Below are positions 1-10,389 of a DNA stretch of 63,757 nt, one piece after another (position 1 is the stretch's first letter; every line of letters starts with the position of its first letter). The notes under the pieces are model-generated. The model was given only the letters and a program-made list of their open reading frames with translations, ran no database searches and had not been told where the DNA came from. The translations under genes were made by a program, and so were the position numbers. Origin of the DNA: Trebonia sp036509215 (lineage in GTDB: Bacteria; Actinomycetota; Actinomycetes; Streptosporangiales; Streptosporangiaceae); NCBI GenBank assembly GCA_036509215.1, contig DATCGA010000501.1, forward strand, positions 1 through 63,757, in the 5' to 3' direction.

Positions 1-1523
1 ACCTGGCCGCCCCGCTCTCGGCCGGGGCGACCACCACGGTCAGCCAGGCGCCGGGCGTGCGGGCGGCCATGGCGGTCTCGGTCAACCAGGTGGCGACGCC
101 CTCGCAGGTAGTGGCCATCGACGCCGCCCAGGCGCCTAAGGTCGCCCTGCTGCGGGCCGATCAGTCGAGCCTCCCGCCGGCCGCGCTGCTGCGCTCGATC
201 ACCCCGGCGCCGTCGTCCGGCGGGCTGCCCGTCAGCGGCAGGCCGCAGGCGGTTCACTTCACCGTCACGATGAGCCGCGCTCCCGAGCTCGACTCGGTGA
301 CCGCGCAGCTCACCATCACCGACGCGACCGGCGCCGCCTTTCAGCTCTCGTCGGGGCTGTTCACCGCCGACGGCCGTCCGCACGTGCTCACCGCCTCACT
401 CGGCGGTGCCCACGCCGCCTACCCGCTCCGGCTCACCCAGGTGACCCTCTTCTACACGATGCCCGCGAAGCAACTGAAGACCCCGATCACGCTGACCGTC
501 GCCGGGGCGACCCCCACGACCTGGACCGCGGACGCAAGCTCACCCGAGCTCGACTCGCAGCTCAACGTCGGCGAGATCTTCGGCGCGTCAGCCGACCCGG
601 CGGTGACCGGCTGGCAGTCCGCGCCCGGCGGCGCGACGCTCACGTTCACCCCCGGCTTCGGGCGATGGTCGGCCACTCCCGGCGCTCCGCCGTCGCAGGT
701 CATCACCGAGCCGCTAGCCGGGCAGGTCACGCTCTCCGCCCCGGTCGCCGTGCCGACCGCGGTTCCCACCATCGCGACTCGGGCGTTCGACAGCGCGAAC
801 AACGCCCACGTCGGCACGATCGTGCAGGCCACCATCAACGGCATAACCGTGCCGGCGAAGATCGTGGCCGTCGCGAACGCGTTCCCGACCGTCGACGGGG
901 CCGGCCTGGTGATGGACCTGCCGACCCTCGAGGCGTTCCTGATCGGCCACAACACCGACCCGGTGGCCGTCACCCAATGGTGGCTGTCCACCGCCGGCGG
1001 GCAGGTCCCCGCGTCCCTGGCGCGGGCGATGCCGCCCGGCGCGACGATCACCGGCAGCGCCGCCCTCGCCGCCTCGACCGTGGCCGACCCGCTGTCGGCC
1101 GCACCGCAGCAGGCGCTGCTGGCCATGGCGGTGGCGGCCGCGCTGCTGGCGATCTCCGGCTTCTGGGTCTCGATCGCGGCGAACGTCAGGCAGCGGCGCG
1201 CGGAGAACGCGCTGCTGGCGGCGCTCGGCGTCAACCAGCGGTCGGCCGCCGCGCAGTTGTTCATTGAGAAGCTGCTCCTATCGGTTCCGGCGGCCGCGCT
1301 CGGCCTGGTCCTCGGCTCGGTCGTCGCCCGGCTGCTGGTGCCCGCGGTCACGCTCAGCTCCACCGCGCAGATCCCGGTCCCGCCGCCGGTAACACTGTTC
1401 GACCTGCCGCAGACGGTCCCGCTGGCGGTCGCGGTGGCGGTGCTCCCCGCGCTGGCGGCCGCGCTCGTCATCTTCCGCCGGCCCGATCCGGCCGCCGAGC
1501 TTCGCGCAGCGGAGGTGGCGTGA
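1..1523 (+). CDS. FtsX-like ABC transporter permease, 5' end outside the window
   Basis: The reading frame is open from base 3 to the stop at 1523, so this is the C-terminal part of a longer protein. What is visible is a large extracytoplasmic region of about 350 residues, rich in Thr, Val, Ala and Pro. It is followed by an FtsX-type membrane block of about three helices from residue 370, separated by a basic cytoplasmic loop (RQRRAENALLAALGV), which is the usual FtsX coupling loop. The last nucleotides overlap the start of the second permease. Two ATPase genes follow at once, so this is one half of a LolCDE/MacB-type exporter acting at the cytoplasmic membrane. The substrate is not evident from the sequence. 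Confidence 0.85.
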   Translation, partial: LAAPLSAGATTTVSQAPGVRAAMAVSVNQVATPSQVVAIDAAQAPKVALLRADQSSLPPAALLRSITPAPSSGGLPVSGRPQAVHFTVTMSRAPELDSVTAQLTITDATGAAFQLSSGLFTADGRPHVLTASLGGAHAAYPLRLTQVTLFYTMPAKQLKTPITLTVAGATPTTWTADASSPELDSQLNVGEIFGASADPAVTGWQSAPGGATLTFTPGFGRWSATPGAPPSQVITEPLAGQVTLSAPVAVPTAVPTIATRAFDSANNAHVGTIVQATINGITVPAKIVAVANAFPTVDGAGLVMDLPTLEAFLIGHNTDPVAVTQWWLSTAGGQVPASLARAMPPGATITGSAALAASTVADPLSAAPQQALLAMAVAAALLAISGFWVSIAANVRQRRAENALLAALGVNQRSAAAQLFIEKLLLSVPAAALGLVLGSVVARLLVPAVTLSSTAQIPVPPPVTLFDLPQTVPLAVAVAVLPALAAALVIFRRPDPAAELRAAEVA

Positions 1524-4387
1524 GCATGAGGAACCTCCGCGTGCGCGCCATCTACCTCGCGCTGGCGCTGCTCACGTTCTTCGCGGTGTTCGCGGCGACC
1601 GCCGGCGCGCGGGAGGCGCTCGCCACCAGGACGCAGGCGGTGCGGCAGACGATCGCCGACAACCCGCCGACGTCGCGGACCATCACCGTCGCATCGACCT
1701 GGAACGACGTGCAGAGCGCGCTCGCCTCGACGGTCCCCAACGGGCTGCCGCCCACCGTGGACTCGAACACGATCGACAGCATCAGCGGTGAGCTGCGCGC
1801 GGACTTCGACCAGGGCCCGGTCACCCTCAGCCCGCCCAGCGCCGACCTGTCGCTGATGACAACCAGGCTCAACCTGGTGCCGGCCGACCTGCCCGGCACG
1901 GGCGAGACGCCGGTCAAGATCGAGATCACCGAACGGCAGCCGTTCCCCGAGCAGATGCGGCTGGTATCGGGCCGCTATCCGGTGGCGACACCCGCTCCAG
2001 CGCCCACGACCAGCGCCGGCATGCCCGTCGTGACCCAGCCCGGCGCCAAGCCCATCGTCGTCAATCCCAGCACCGGCAAGCCCATCAAGCCGGGCAGCAA
2101 GCAAAAGGCGCCGGCCCCGAAGGTGATCACCCTTCAGGTCGCGATGAGCACGAAGACCGCCGCCAGGTTCCGCCTGCACGCCGGCTCGAAGTTCGTGCTG
2201 ACCGGCCCGGAGCAGGAGTCGACGGGCAAGGTCGCCCAGATCACCATCCTCGTCACCGGGATCGTGGCCCCGATCGACCCCGCCTCGAACTTCTGGTCAG
2301 TCGACCCCGCCATCCTCGCCCCCGCCCTCCAGGGGCCGACCGACAATCCGTACTGGGCGGGCGCGGTCATGGTCGGGCCGGGCGAGACCCAGGAGCTCGA
2401 GCAGTACTTCCACACGGCCAATCTCCAGCTGGAGTGGGTGTTCCCGCTCGACACGAGCTCCCTCAGCGGCCAGCAGGTCCAGCCACTGGCCACCGCGCTT
2501 GGCACGATCACCACTCAGGTGCCGACGCTCGTGGGCGTCCTCGCGCCGGTCGCCCCCACGCTGACGACCTCATCGAACCTGCTGTACGCGCTCAACCAGT
2601 TCATCGCCACCGCGCAGTCGGTGGACACCCTGCTGTGGCTGCTCTACGTGAGCCTGACGATCACCGGCCTGGCCGTGCTCGTGCTGGCCGCGCGGATGGT
2701 CGCGATGCGCAGGCGAGGCGAGCTCACGGTCATCAGAGCGCGGGGAGCGTCGCTGCGCCAGATCGCCGTCGGCACCGGGGCCGGGGCCGCGCTCGTCTGC
2801 GTGCCCGCGGCCGTGATCGGGGCCGTGCTGGCGATCGTCGCCGTCCCCGGGGCCGACTCGGCCCAGGGCGCCGGCGCGGCCGGCGGCTGGTGGCCGCCGG
2901 CCGCGGTGCTGGTCGTCGCCGTCTGCGCTCCCGCGCTCATCGCCGCCTGGCAGCACCGCCTGCCCAAGCCCGGACTGCCCGACCGGCGCCAGATCAGGGC
3001 CAGGGCCCGGCTGATCATCGAGGTGACGCTGATCGCCGCCGCGGTGGCCGGCATCGTCGTGTTCCGCAACCAGGGCAGCCAGGCCGGATCCGGCGTCAAC
3101 TTCTACACCAGCGCCGCGCCGGCCCTGGTCGCCGTACCGGTCGTGATCGTCGTGCTCCGGCTGTACCCGCTGGTGCTGGGCGGACTGCTCCGCCTCTCGA
3201 CCCGCACCAGCCGCGCGCCCGCGTTCCTCGGCCTGGCCCGGGCCTCCAGGACCGCGCTCACCCCCGCGCTGCCCGCGTTCGCCCTCGTCCTCGCGCTCAC
3301 GGTCGCGGCCTTCGCCGGCATGGTCAGGGACGCGGTGACCAACGGCGAGGTCGCGGCGTCGTGGCAGTCGACCGGCGCCGACGCGACCGTCACGCCCGCA
3401 CCGGACCTCATCATCCCGCCCAACGTTGTGCGGGACATCGCCAGCGTGCCCGGCGTCACGCACTCGACCGCGGTATGGAACCTGCTCTGGGAGACCTCGG
3501 CCGACGCGCAGCTCAACGTCCTCGCCGTGGACCCGGCCAGCTACGCGGCGCTGGTGGCCGGCTCGCAGGGGTTCCCCGGGGTGGACGCCGGATCGATCGC
3601 GGTGCCGCGCGGGGCGGGGTCGCCGCAGCCGGTCTTGGCGTCTCCCCAGGCCGCCGCCGATCTCGGCCGCGGCGTGGTCTCGCTCAGCACCGACCAGGCC
3701 GTCGTCGCGCCGGTCCGGGTCCGGGTGGCGGGCGTCCTGTCGAGCACCCCCGCGCTGCCCGGCGGCGGCGCGTGGGTGATCATGCCGGTCGCCGCGATCA
3801 GGTCGACCGCCACCCCGCCGGTGCCGGCCCCCACCACCGAGATGCTGCTGAACGGCGGATCGATCGACCACGCGAAGCTGTCCGCGCTGGTGACGCGCAC
3901 GCTGTTCGGCGGCACCGTGACCTACCGCTCCGACGTGCTGTCCGGGCTCGCCAACGGTCCGCTCCAGCACGGGGCGTTCATCCTGTTCACGCTCGCGGTC
4001 GGGGTCGCGGCCATCCTCGGCCTGGCGGTGATGCTCCTCGAGCTCGCGCTCGGCGCCTCGGAACGCGACGCGACGCTGGCCCGGCTGGCCACGATGGGCC
4101 TCGGCGAGGGGCAGCGGGCCTGGGTGGTGGCGCTCGAGGTGCTGCCCGCGGTGATAGCGGCGGCGGCGGCGGCCTGGGCCTGCGCCGTCGCGCTGCCGAG
4201 GGTGCTGGCGCCGGACGTCAATCTGTCGGTGTTCACCGGGTCCTCCGTCTCGGTGCCGCTGGCGGCCAACGTCGCGGCCATCGTGGTACCGATCTTCGGC
4301 CTCGCATTGGTCGCCGTGCTGTCGCTCGGCCTCGAGATAAGGTGGGGACGCCGACGCGGCGCGGCTTCCCTTCGGGTAGGCGAATGA
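1520..4387 (+). CDS. FtsX-like ABC transporter permease (second subunit)
   Basis: A 955-residue protein. It has an N-terminal membrane helix (about 10-28), a long extracytoplasmic domain to about 365, a first FtsX helix bundle (about 370-560), a second extracytoplasmic part, and a final FtsX block from about residue 815 ending in a basic tail. That is the two-module layout of large actinobacterial FtsX permeases. The GTG at 1520 overlaps the previous stop (GTGA). An ATG at 1526 is an equally good start because the GGAGG at 1511 is better spaced from it. It pairs with the upstream permease and the two downstream ATPases. The role is inferred as export or envelope remodelling driven by ATP; no substrate clue is present. 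Confidence 0.88.
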   Translation: MSMRNLRVRAIYLALALLTFFAVFAATAGAREALATRTQAVRQTIADNPPTSRTITVASTWNDVQSALASTVPNGLPPTVDSNTIDSISGELRADFDQGPVTLSPPSADLSLMTTRLNLVPADLPGTGETPVKIEITERQPFPEQMRLVSGRYPVATPAPAPTTSAGMPVVTQPGAKPIVVNPSTGKPIKPGSKQKAPAPKVITLQVAMSTKTAARFRLHAGSKFVLTGPEQESTGKVAQITILVTGIVAPIDPASNFWSVDPAILAPALQGPTDNPYWAGAVMVGPGETQELEQYFHTANLQLEWVFPLDTSSLSGQQVQPLATALGTITTQVPTLVGVLAPVAPTLTTSSNLLYALNQFIATAQSVDTLLWLLYVSLTITGLAVLVLAARMVAMRRRGELTVIRARGASLRQIAVGTGAGAALVCVPAAVIGAVLAIVAVPGADSAQGAGAAGGWWPPAAVLVVAVCAPALIAAWQHRLPKPGLPDRRQIRARARLIIEVTLIAAAVAGIVVFRNQGSQAGSGVNFYTSAAPALVAVPVVIVVLRLYPLVLGGLLRLSTRTSRAPAFLGLARASRTALTPALPAFALVLALTVAAFAGMVRDAVTNGEVAASWQSTGADATVTPAPDLIIPPNVVRDIASVPGVTHSTAVWNLLWETSADAQLNVLAVDPASYAALVAGSQGFPGVDAGSIAVPRGAGSPQPVLASPQAAADLGRGVVSLSTDQAVVAPVRVRVAGVLSSTPALPGGGAWVIMPVAAIRSTATPPVPAPTTEMLLNGGSIDHAKLSALVTRTLFGGTVTYRSDVLSGLANGPLQHGAFILFTLAVGVAAILGLAVMLLELALGASERDATLARLATMGLGEGQRAWVVALEVLPAVIAAAAAAWACAVALPRVLAPDVNLSVFTGSSVSVPLAANVAAIVVPIFGLALVAVLSLGLEIRWGRRRGAASLRVGE

Positions 4388-4397
4388 ACGGGAGAAC

Positions 4398-5428
<1,031 letters not shown>

Positions 5429-5432
<4 letters not shown>

Positions 5433-6157
5433 GCAGCCCAGCCAGCGGCGACCTGTCGGCGTCCCCGTCGACGGTCGAGCGCGGAGTCATGGTCGACGTG
5501 CGGGACGTCACCCGCACCTACGGCAGCGGCCCGACCGCGACCGCCGCCCTGCGCGGCGTCACCTTCTCCATCGGCGAGGGAAGGCTGGTGGCGCTCCGCG
5601 GCCGGTCCGGTTCCGGCAAGACCACGCTGCTCAACGTCGTGGGCGGGCTCGACTCGCCCAGCGGCGGCACGGTCCACGTGGCCGGCCAGGACGTGACCGG
5701 CATGGGCGAGCGGGGCCGGATGCGGCTGCGCCGGGAGACCGTGGCCTATATCTTCCAGTCGTTCGGCCTGCTGCCGGTGCTGTCGGCGTCGGAGAACGTC
5801 GGCGTGCCGCTGCGGATCGCCGGCCTCGCGCCGCGCGAGCGGGAGGAGCGGGTGGCGCTGATGCTGTCGATCGTCGGCCTGGCCGACCACGCCAAGCAGC
5901 GCCCGGGCGAGCTCTCCGGCGGCCAGCAGCAGCGGGTCGCGATCGCCCGCGCGCTCGCCAGCAGGCCCAAGCTGCTGCTGGCGGACGAGCCCACCGGCCA
6001 GCTCGACCAGGAAACCGGGAAGCAGATCATGCGGCTGCTGCGCGCGGTCGTGCGCTCCGAGGGCGTCACCGCGCTGGTCGCCACCCACGACCCGGTCCTG
6101 ATCGGCCTGGCCGACGAGGTCCTCAGCCTGGAAGACGGCCGGATCACGGCCGCCTGA
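5429..6157 (+). CDS. ABC transporter ATP-binding protein (MacB/LolD type)
   Basis: A compact 242-residue ATPase with Walker A GRSGSGKTT, signature LSGGQQQR, Walker B LLLADE followed by PTGQLD, and an H-loop in VATHDP. The open frame extends upstream to 5363. The GTG at 5429 is the better start because it overlaps the previous stop as GTGA and the residues before it are low-complexity antisense-like sequence. It is the last gene of the four-gene exporter operon. Two different ATPases next to two different permeases suggests a heterodimeric ATPase pair, although two separate exporters cannot be excluded. Confidence 0.93.
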
Positions 6158-6189
6158 CGGCGGCTCGCGGCCCGTCTAGGCGCGGGCGG

Positions 6190-7113
6190 TCAGGCGACCG
6201 TGGTGCCGGCGCTGGCCGACAGGTCCGCGTAGAGCCCGGTCAGCTGCTTGGTGACCGGGCCGGCCGCGCCGTCGCCGATGGAACGGCCGTCCACCGAGAC
6301 CACCGGGGCCAGGCCGCCCATCGTGCCGGTGACGAAGACTTCGGACGCGTTGTAGAGCTGCGGCAGCGTGTAGTCGCCCTCGGCCCAGCTGACGCCGCAC
6401 GACGAGGCCAGCCGGAGCACGGTCGCGCGGGTGATCCCCTCCGGGCATGCGGCCGTGGTCGGCGTCGCGAGGGTTCCGCCGGCCCCGCCCGATCGGTCAC
6501 CGGGCAGCACCATGAACAGGTGGGTGGCGTTGGTCTCGGCGATGAAGCCGCGGTTGTCGAGCATGACCGCGTCGTCCGCGCCCGCCACGTTCGCCTCGAT
6601 CTTCGCCAGGATCGAGGTCAGCAGGTTGTTGTGGTGGATCTTGGGGTCCAGCGAGTCCGGGGCGGTGCGCCGCACACTCGACGTGATCAGCCGGATCCCC
6701 GCCAGGTCGTACACCGGGTCCTTGAACTCGGCCAGCACGATCAGCGTCGGCCCGGAGACGTTCAGCCGCGGGTCCATCCCCGAGGTGAGCTTGACGCCGC
6801 GGGTGAGGGTCAGCCGGATGTGCACGCCGGAGTGCATCGCGTTGGCGGCCAGCGTGCGGCTGATCTCGGCGATGATCGACTCGTCGGACGGCACCGAGGC
6901 GAAGCCCAGCGCGTGCGCCGACCGGCGGAGCCGGGCCAGGTGCTCGTCAAGGGCGAAGATCCGGCCGTTGGCGAGCCGGAGGCCCTCCCAGACCGCGTCC
7001 CCGCCCTGCACGACCGAGTCGAACGGGGACACCCCCGCCTCGTCCCGGTGCGACAGGCGGCCGCCGACGTTGACGATCAGGTCGCGGTTACGCTCGTCGA
7101 ACTTCTGCAGCAA
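6190..7113 (-). CDS. Aminotransferase class IV (branched-chain / D-amino-acid type)
   Basis: A 307-residue fold-type IV PLP enzyme. The probable Schiff-base lysine is K158 in SLDPKIHHNNLLTSILAK, and E193 in FIAETNATHLF is the conserved acid that binds the PLP ring nitrogen. The motif spacing is that of BCAT, D-amino-acid transaminase and ADC lyase; the substrate cannot be read from the sequence. No ATG or GTG is close to the family N-terminus. I chose TTG 7113, which lies just after the upstream stop (7130) and has a GGGGG stretch as ribosome site. It is the third gene of a minus-strand operon after mscR and a sulfotransferase-like gene. Confidence 0.88.
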   Translation of the reverse strand: MLQKFDERNRDLIVNVGGRLSHRDEAGVSPFDSVVQGGDAVWEGLRLANGRIFALDEHLARLRRSAHALGFASVPSDESIIAEISRTLAANAMHSGVHIRLTLTRGVKLTSGMDPRLNVSGPTLIVLAEFKDPVYDLAGIRLITSSVRRTAPDSLDPKIHHNNLLTSILAKIEANVAGADDAVMLDNRGFIAETNATHLFMVLPGDRSGGAGGTLATPTTAACPEGITRATVLRLASSCGVSWAEGDYTLPQLYNASEVFVTGTMGGLAPVVSVDGRSIGDGAAGPVTKQLTGLYADLSASAGTTVA

Positions 7114-7129
7114 TGCATTGCCCCCAGAG

Positions 7130-7897
7130 TCAGCCGCTACCGTTCGGGATATCGATGTTGATCTTATTTCCGCTGAGCCGCTCGTAGTAAGGCAGGCACT
7201 GCTCGAGCAGCGGCTCGAGCGACGGCGCGAGCTCGGCGGGCGGCCCCGGTGTGACCGGGGCGAACCCGGTCGACCGCCAGACACTGTCGTACCAGTAAGG
7301 CGCCCACACCCCGTCAGTGGCACGCGCGCCGGCCGGCCACGACAGCATCGCCGCAGAAAACGGCACGCCGAGGGCCGCGCACAGCGCCCGCAGCCCCGCC
7401 TCCGGGGCGGCGAGCAGGTCGGCGGAGTCGATGACGGGGCCGCCGAACTCCTCGAACAGCCACGCCTGCTGCCGCAGCCCTAGGTCGTCCCGGGTCGGCG
7501 CGGACCGGACGCGGGCGTAGGAGGCCAGCAGCGACCGCGGGTCCCTGATCAGGAACGCGTGCCGGAACGGCGCGAACGCGGTCAGGTCGACCGACGGCAG
7601 CACGTGGTGCGTCATGTGCTTGGCATAGCCGATGGCCGCCCCGGGCGACAGCGGATCATCGGCCAGCGACGACACCACCGCCTCCCACGACGTCGGCTGG
7701 CTCGCGATCACGTCGTCCCGGCCCGGATGGTCAAGGCCGGTCGACGACAGGTAGTACGCGTAGAGCGGCTCGTCGAAGACGACCGTGTCGGACCGGTTCT
7801 CCCAGGCGCGCATCATCGCGGTGGAGACGGTTCGCGGCCCGGACCACATCGCGATCCGCGTCGAGCCGGACGGCGTCGCCGCCGCGGAAGCGGTCAG
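7130..7897 (-). CDS. Sulfotransferase family protein
   Basis: About 255 residues. The N-terminal strand-loop RIAMWSGPRTVSTAMMRAW is the nucleotide (PAPS) binding loop of the P-loop sulfotransferase fold. HAFLIRDPRSLLASYARVR is the second conserved element (3'-phosphate-binding Arg/Ser). The C-terminal part holds the usual YE/RL region. The start is unusual. In frame there is only a CTG at 7897, overlapping the mscR stop as CTGA, and an ATG at 7849, which would remove the first beta strand of the nucleotide site. I prefer CTG by coupling, with ATG as the alternative. The acceptor is unknown. It sits between mscR and an aminotransferase with almost no spacing. Confidence 0.8.
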   Translation of the reverse strand: MTASAAATPSGSTRIAMWSGPRTVSTAMMRAWENRSDTVVFDEPLYAYYLSSTGLDHPGRDDVIASQPTSWEAVVSSLADDPLSPGAAIGYAKHMTHHVLPSVDLTAFAPFRHAFLIRDPRSLLASYARVRSAPTRDDLGLRQQAWLFEEFGGPVIDSADLLAAPEAGLRALCAALGVPFSAAMLSWPAGARATDGVWAPYWYDSVWRSTGFAPVTPGPPAELAPSLEPLLEQCLPYYERLSGNKINIDIPNGSG

Positions 7898-8979
7898 AAC
7901 AGCACCACGCTGCGGAGGACCTCGCCGCGCTCCATCTTGTGGAACGCCGCCTCGACGTCGCCGAGGCCGATCGTCTCCGAGACGAACTTCTCCAGCGGCA
8001 GCCGGCCGTCCAGGTGCAGGTCGACCAGCATCGGGAAGTCCCGGCTGGGCAGGCAGTCCCCGTACCAGGAGGACTTGAGCGCGCCCCCGCGTCCGAACAC
8101 CTCTTGCAGCGGCAGTTCCAGCCGCATCTCCGGTGTCGGCACGCCGACCAGCACCACGACGCCGGCCAGGTCCCGCGCGTTGAACGCCTGCGTGTAGGTC
8201 TCGGGCCGCCCGACCGCGTCGATCACCACGTCGGCCCCGAAGCCGTCGGTGAGCTCCCTGATCCCCTCGACCGCGTCGGCCGACCGGGAGTTGATCGTGT
8301 GCGTGGCGCCGAAGTCGCGGGCCCAGCCGAGCTTCCTGTCGTCCACGTCGACCGCGATGATCGTCTTCGCGCCCGCCAGCCGGGCGCCGAGCACGGCGGC
8401 GTCGCCGACCCCGCCGCAGCCGATCACCGCGACCGTGTCGCCCCGCGACACCCCGGCCGTGTTGATCGCCGCGCCCAGGCCGGCCATCACCCCGCAGCCG
8501 AGCAGCCCGGCCGTGGCCGGGCCGATGGCCGGGTTGACCTTCGTGCACTGGCCGGCCGCGACCAGCGTCTTCTCGGCGAACGCGCCGATGCCGAGCGCGG
8601 GCGAGAGCGGGGTGCCGTCGGCCAGCGTCATCTTCTGGGTCGCGTTGTGGGTGGCGAAGCAGTACCACGGGCGGCCGCGCTTGCACGCCCGGCACTGCCC
8701 GCAGACCGCGCGCCAGTTGAGGATGACGAAGTCACCCGGGGCCACATCGGTCACGCCGTCACCGACGGCCTCGACGACCCCGGCCGCCTCGTGCCCGAGT
8801 AGGTACGGGAAGTCCTCGCCGATGCCGCCCATCTTGTAGTGCAGGTCGGTGTGGCAGACACCGCACGCCTGGACGTTGACCAGCGCCTCGCCCGGGCCCG
8901 GCTCGGGCACCAGGATCTCGGTGACCTCGACCGCCTCGCCCTTGCCTCGCGCCACCACGCCACGCACGCTGATCGCCAT
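7894..8979 (-). CDS. mscR: S-(hydroxymethyl)mycothiol dehydrogenase
   Basis: A 361-residue zinc-dependent medium-chain dehydrogenase that oxidises the formaldehyde-mycothiol adduct (also S-nitrosomycothiol) with NAD. Catalytic zinc ligands C42 (ACGVCHTDL) and H63 (GHEAAG) are present, as are the four structural-zinc cysteines C93, C96, C99 and C107. The nucleotide motif is GCGGVGDAA. The whole sequence, including NWRAVCGQCRACKRG and the LKSSWYGDCLPSRDFP segment, follows the actinobacterial MscR family closely, and the length is standard. ATG 8979 has a strong GAGGAGG site. This gene implies mycothiol as the cell thiol. The next two genes are coupled to it. A conserved intergenic element lies at 9010-9034. 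Confidence 0.95.
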   Translation of the reverse strand: MAISVRGVVARGKGEAVEVTEILVPEPGPGEALVNVQACGVCHTDLHYKMGGIGEDFPYLLGHEAAGVVEAVGDGVTDVAPGDFVILNWRAVCGQCRACKRGRPWYCFATHNATQKMTLADGTPLSPALGIGAFAEKTLVAAGQCTKVNPAIGPATAGLLGCGVMAGLGAAINTAGVSRGDTVAVIGCGGVGDAAVLGARLAGAKTIIAVDVDDRKLGWARDFGATHTINSRSADAVEGIRELTDGFGADVVIDAVGRPETYTQAFNARDLAGVVVLVGVPTPEMRLELPLQEVFGRGGALKSSWYGDCLPSRDFPMLVDLHLDGRLPLEKFVSETIGLGDVEAAFHKMERGEVLRSVVLF

Positions 8980-9009
8980 CCCGGGCTCCTCCTCGTTCTT
9001 GAAAAACCA

Positions 9010-9034
9010 AGATCTTCCTATCGAACGGACCGTG
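9010..9034 (-). repeat. Copy A of a dispersed intergenic element (core CACGGTCCGTTCGA)
   Basis: Read on the minus strand, the core CACGGTCCGTTCGA (9034-9021) is followed after six bases by GATCT. The same 14-base core occurs at 31572-31585 (minus) and 40070-40083 (plus), and an 11-13 base partial copy is at 29654-29667 (plus). This copy ends about 30 bases upstream of the mscR start codon, a position suited to a promoter or operator. Confidence 0.6.
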
Positions 9035-9125
9035 TCTTCGCCTGGCCCGCCTAACGCATTCTGGTACTCCGACAGCCGACTCGTACAGCACCAGCCAGCA
9101 ACCAGCCCGCTACCCGGACCCCCGG

Positions 9126-10385
9126 TCAGACGCGGTCGGCGGCGGGACCGCGCCAGGAGACCGCGCGGCCCGAGTAGTGGCGGCGCGCGGAGTCGGCCGT
9201 CATCGCGGCGTACAGCAGCGCGATCAGCGGCAGCGCGGGCGCGCGCAGCGGCGACAGCCGGTAGAACCGGAGCATCGGCAGGTAGCTCGCCGTCATCAGC
9301 CCCCAGCCGAGCAGGCCGGCGATCCCGGTGACGGCCACGTCGGCCCCGGCCGAGCCGACGCCGACCGCGATCAGCGCGGCGATCACGCCCGCGGGCGGCA
9401 CCGCGTAGAGCAGCAGCAGGCCGGCCAGCGTGCCCGCCAGCAGGGCCGGGTTGTACCGGAGCTGGACGTAGGCGGACCGGGCGATCATGTGCCAGAGGCT
9501 GCCCAGGCTCGGGTACGGCCGGTCGGACCTGATATCGGTGGTGAGTCCGAGCCAGATGCGGCTGCCGTTCTTCTTGAGCAGCGTGCCGAGGGCCACGTCG
9601 TCGATCAGCGCGCCCCGCATCGGCTCGAGGCCGCCGGCCCGTTCCAGCGCCTCGGTCTTGATCAGCATGCAGCCGCCCGCCCCGGCCGAGGTACCGCTCC
9701 CCGGGTCGTTGACCTTCCTGAACGGGTAGAGCTGGGCGAAGAAGTAGACGAAGGCGGGGACGACCACCCGCTCCCAGGCCGTCTCCGCCCGGAGCAGGGC
9801 CATCTGGGAGACCAGGGCGCGGTCGTCGTCTTCCGCCGCCTGGACCAGGTCCCGCAGCGCGGTCGGCGCCCAGGCGATGTCCGCGTCGGTGAACAGCACG
9901 TAGCCGGGGCGCGCGGCGACCGCGTCCCCGGTCCCTCCGGTTCCGGCCAGGCTCCCCGCGCCGACGGCGGCCGCCAGGCCCTGGGACATCGCCCAGACCT
10001 TGCCGGCCCAGCCGTCCGGCCGGGGACGGCCTGCGACGACGGTCAGCGCCGCGCCGCCGTCCCGCGCCGCCTTCTCGCCGAGCTCGGCCGCGACGACGGC
10101 GGTGCCGTCGTCGCTCCGGTCATCGACCAGGAAGACGCGGAACTGGCCGGGGTACTCCTGCGCCAGCAGCGCCGGCAGCGTCCCGGGGAGAGAGTCCGCC
10201 TCGTTGCGGGCAGGCACGACGGCGACGACGGCCGGCCACGACGCGCGGCCGGCTCGGCCCCGCTGCGGCGGCAGCCGCTCTCCGGTCCGCCAGAAACCCC
10301 CGTGCGCCGCCACCAGGTAGACCCACGCGGCGGCGCTTACCGCACAGGCGATCGCGAGTCCAAGCACGCCAGCAGCTTGGCACAC
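9126..10385 (-). CDS. Glycosyltransferase family 2, HpnB-like membrane protein
   Basis: About 420 residues. There is an N-terminal membrane anchor (first 25 residues), then a GT-A domain with the family-2 opening VVAVVPARNEADSLPGTLPALLAQEYP. The first Asp motif is VFLVDDRSDDGT, the DxD-type motif is LFTDADIAWAP, and a later motif is GALIDDVALG. Three or more C-terminal helices end in a short Arg-rich tail. This arrangement is that of hopene-associated HpnB-like transferases. No squalene-hopene cyclase or other hpn gene is nearby, so a role in hopanoid glycosylation is only a family-level suggestion. The start is uncertain: GTG 10385 or GTG 10367, both just before the membrane helix and both with weak ribosome sites. 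Confidence 0.82.
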   Translation of the reverse strand: MCQAAGVLGLAIACAVSAAAWVYLVAAHGGFWRTGERLPPQRGRAGRASWPAVVAVVPARNEADSLPGTLPALLAQEYPGQFRVFLVDDRSDDGTAVVAAELGEKAARDGGAALTVVAGRPRPDGWAGKVWAMSQGLAAAVGAGSLAGTGGTGDAVAARPGYVLFTDADIAWAPTALRDLVQAAEDDDRALVSQMALLRAETAWERVVVPAFVYFFAQLYPFRKVNDPGSGTSAGAGGCMLIKTEALERAGGLEPMRGALIDDVALGTLLKKNGSRIWLGLTTDIRSDRPYPSLGSLWHMIARSAYVQLRYNPALLAGTLAGLLLLYAVPPAGVIAALIAVGVGSAGADVAVTGIAGLLGWGLMTASYLPMLRFYRLSPLRAPALPLIALLYAAMTADSARRHYSGRAVSWRGPAADRV

Positions 10386-10389
10386 GCTG

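Noticed and set aside
452..2179. Long minus-strand open frame opposite the FtsX permeases
   Set aside because: Arg/Gly/Ala-rich low-complexity translation without motifs; it is the mirror of a real gene, as are many similar long frames across the window (for example 5422-7161 and 58017-59999).
9126..10385. Hopanoid biosynthesis locus
   Set aside because: Only a single HpnB-like glycosyltransferase is present; no cyclase or other hpn gene lies in the window.
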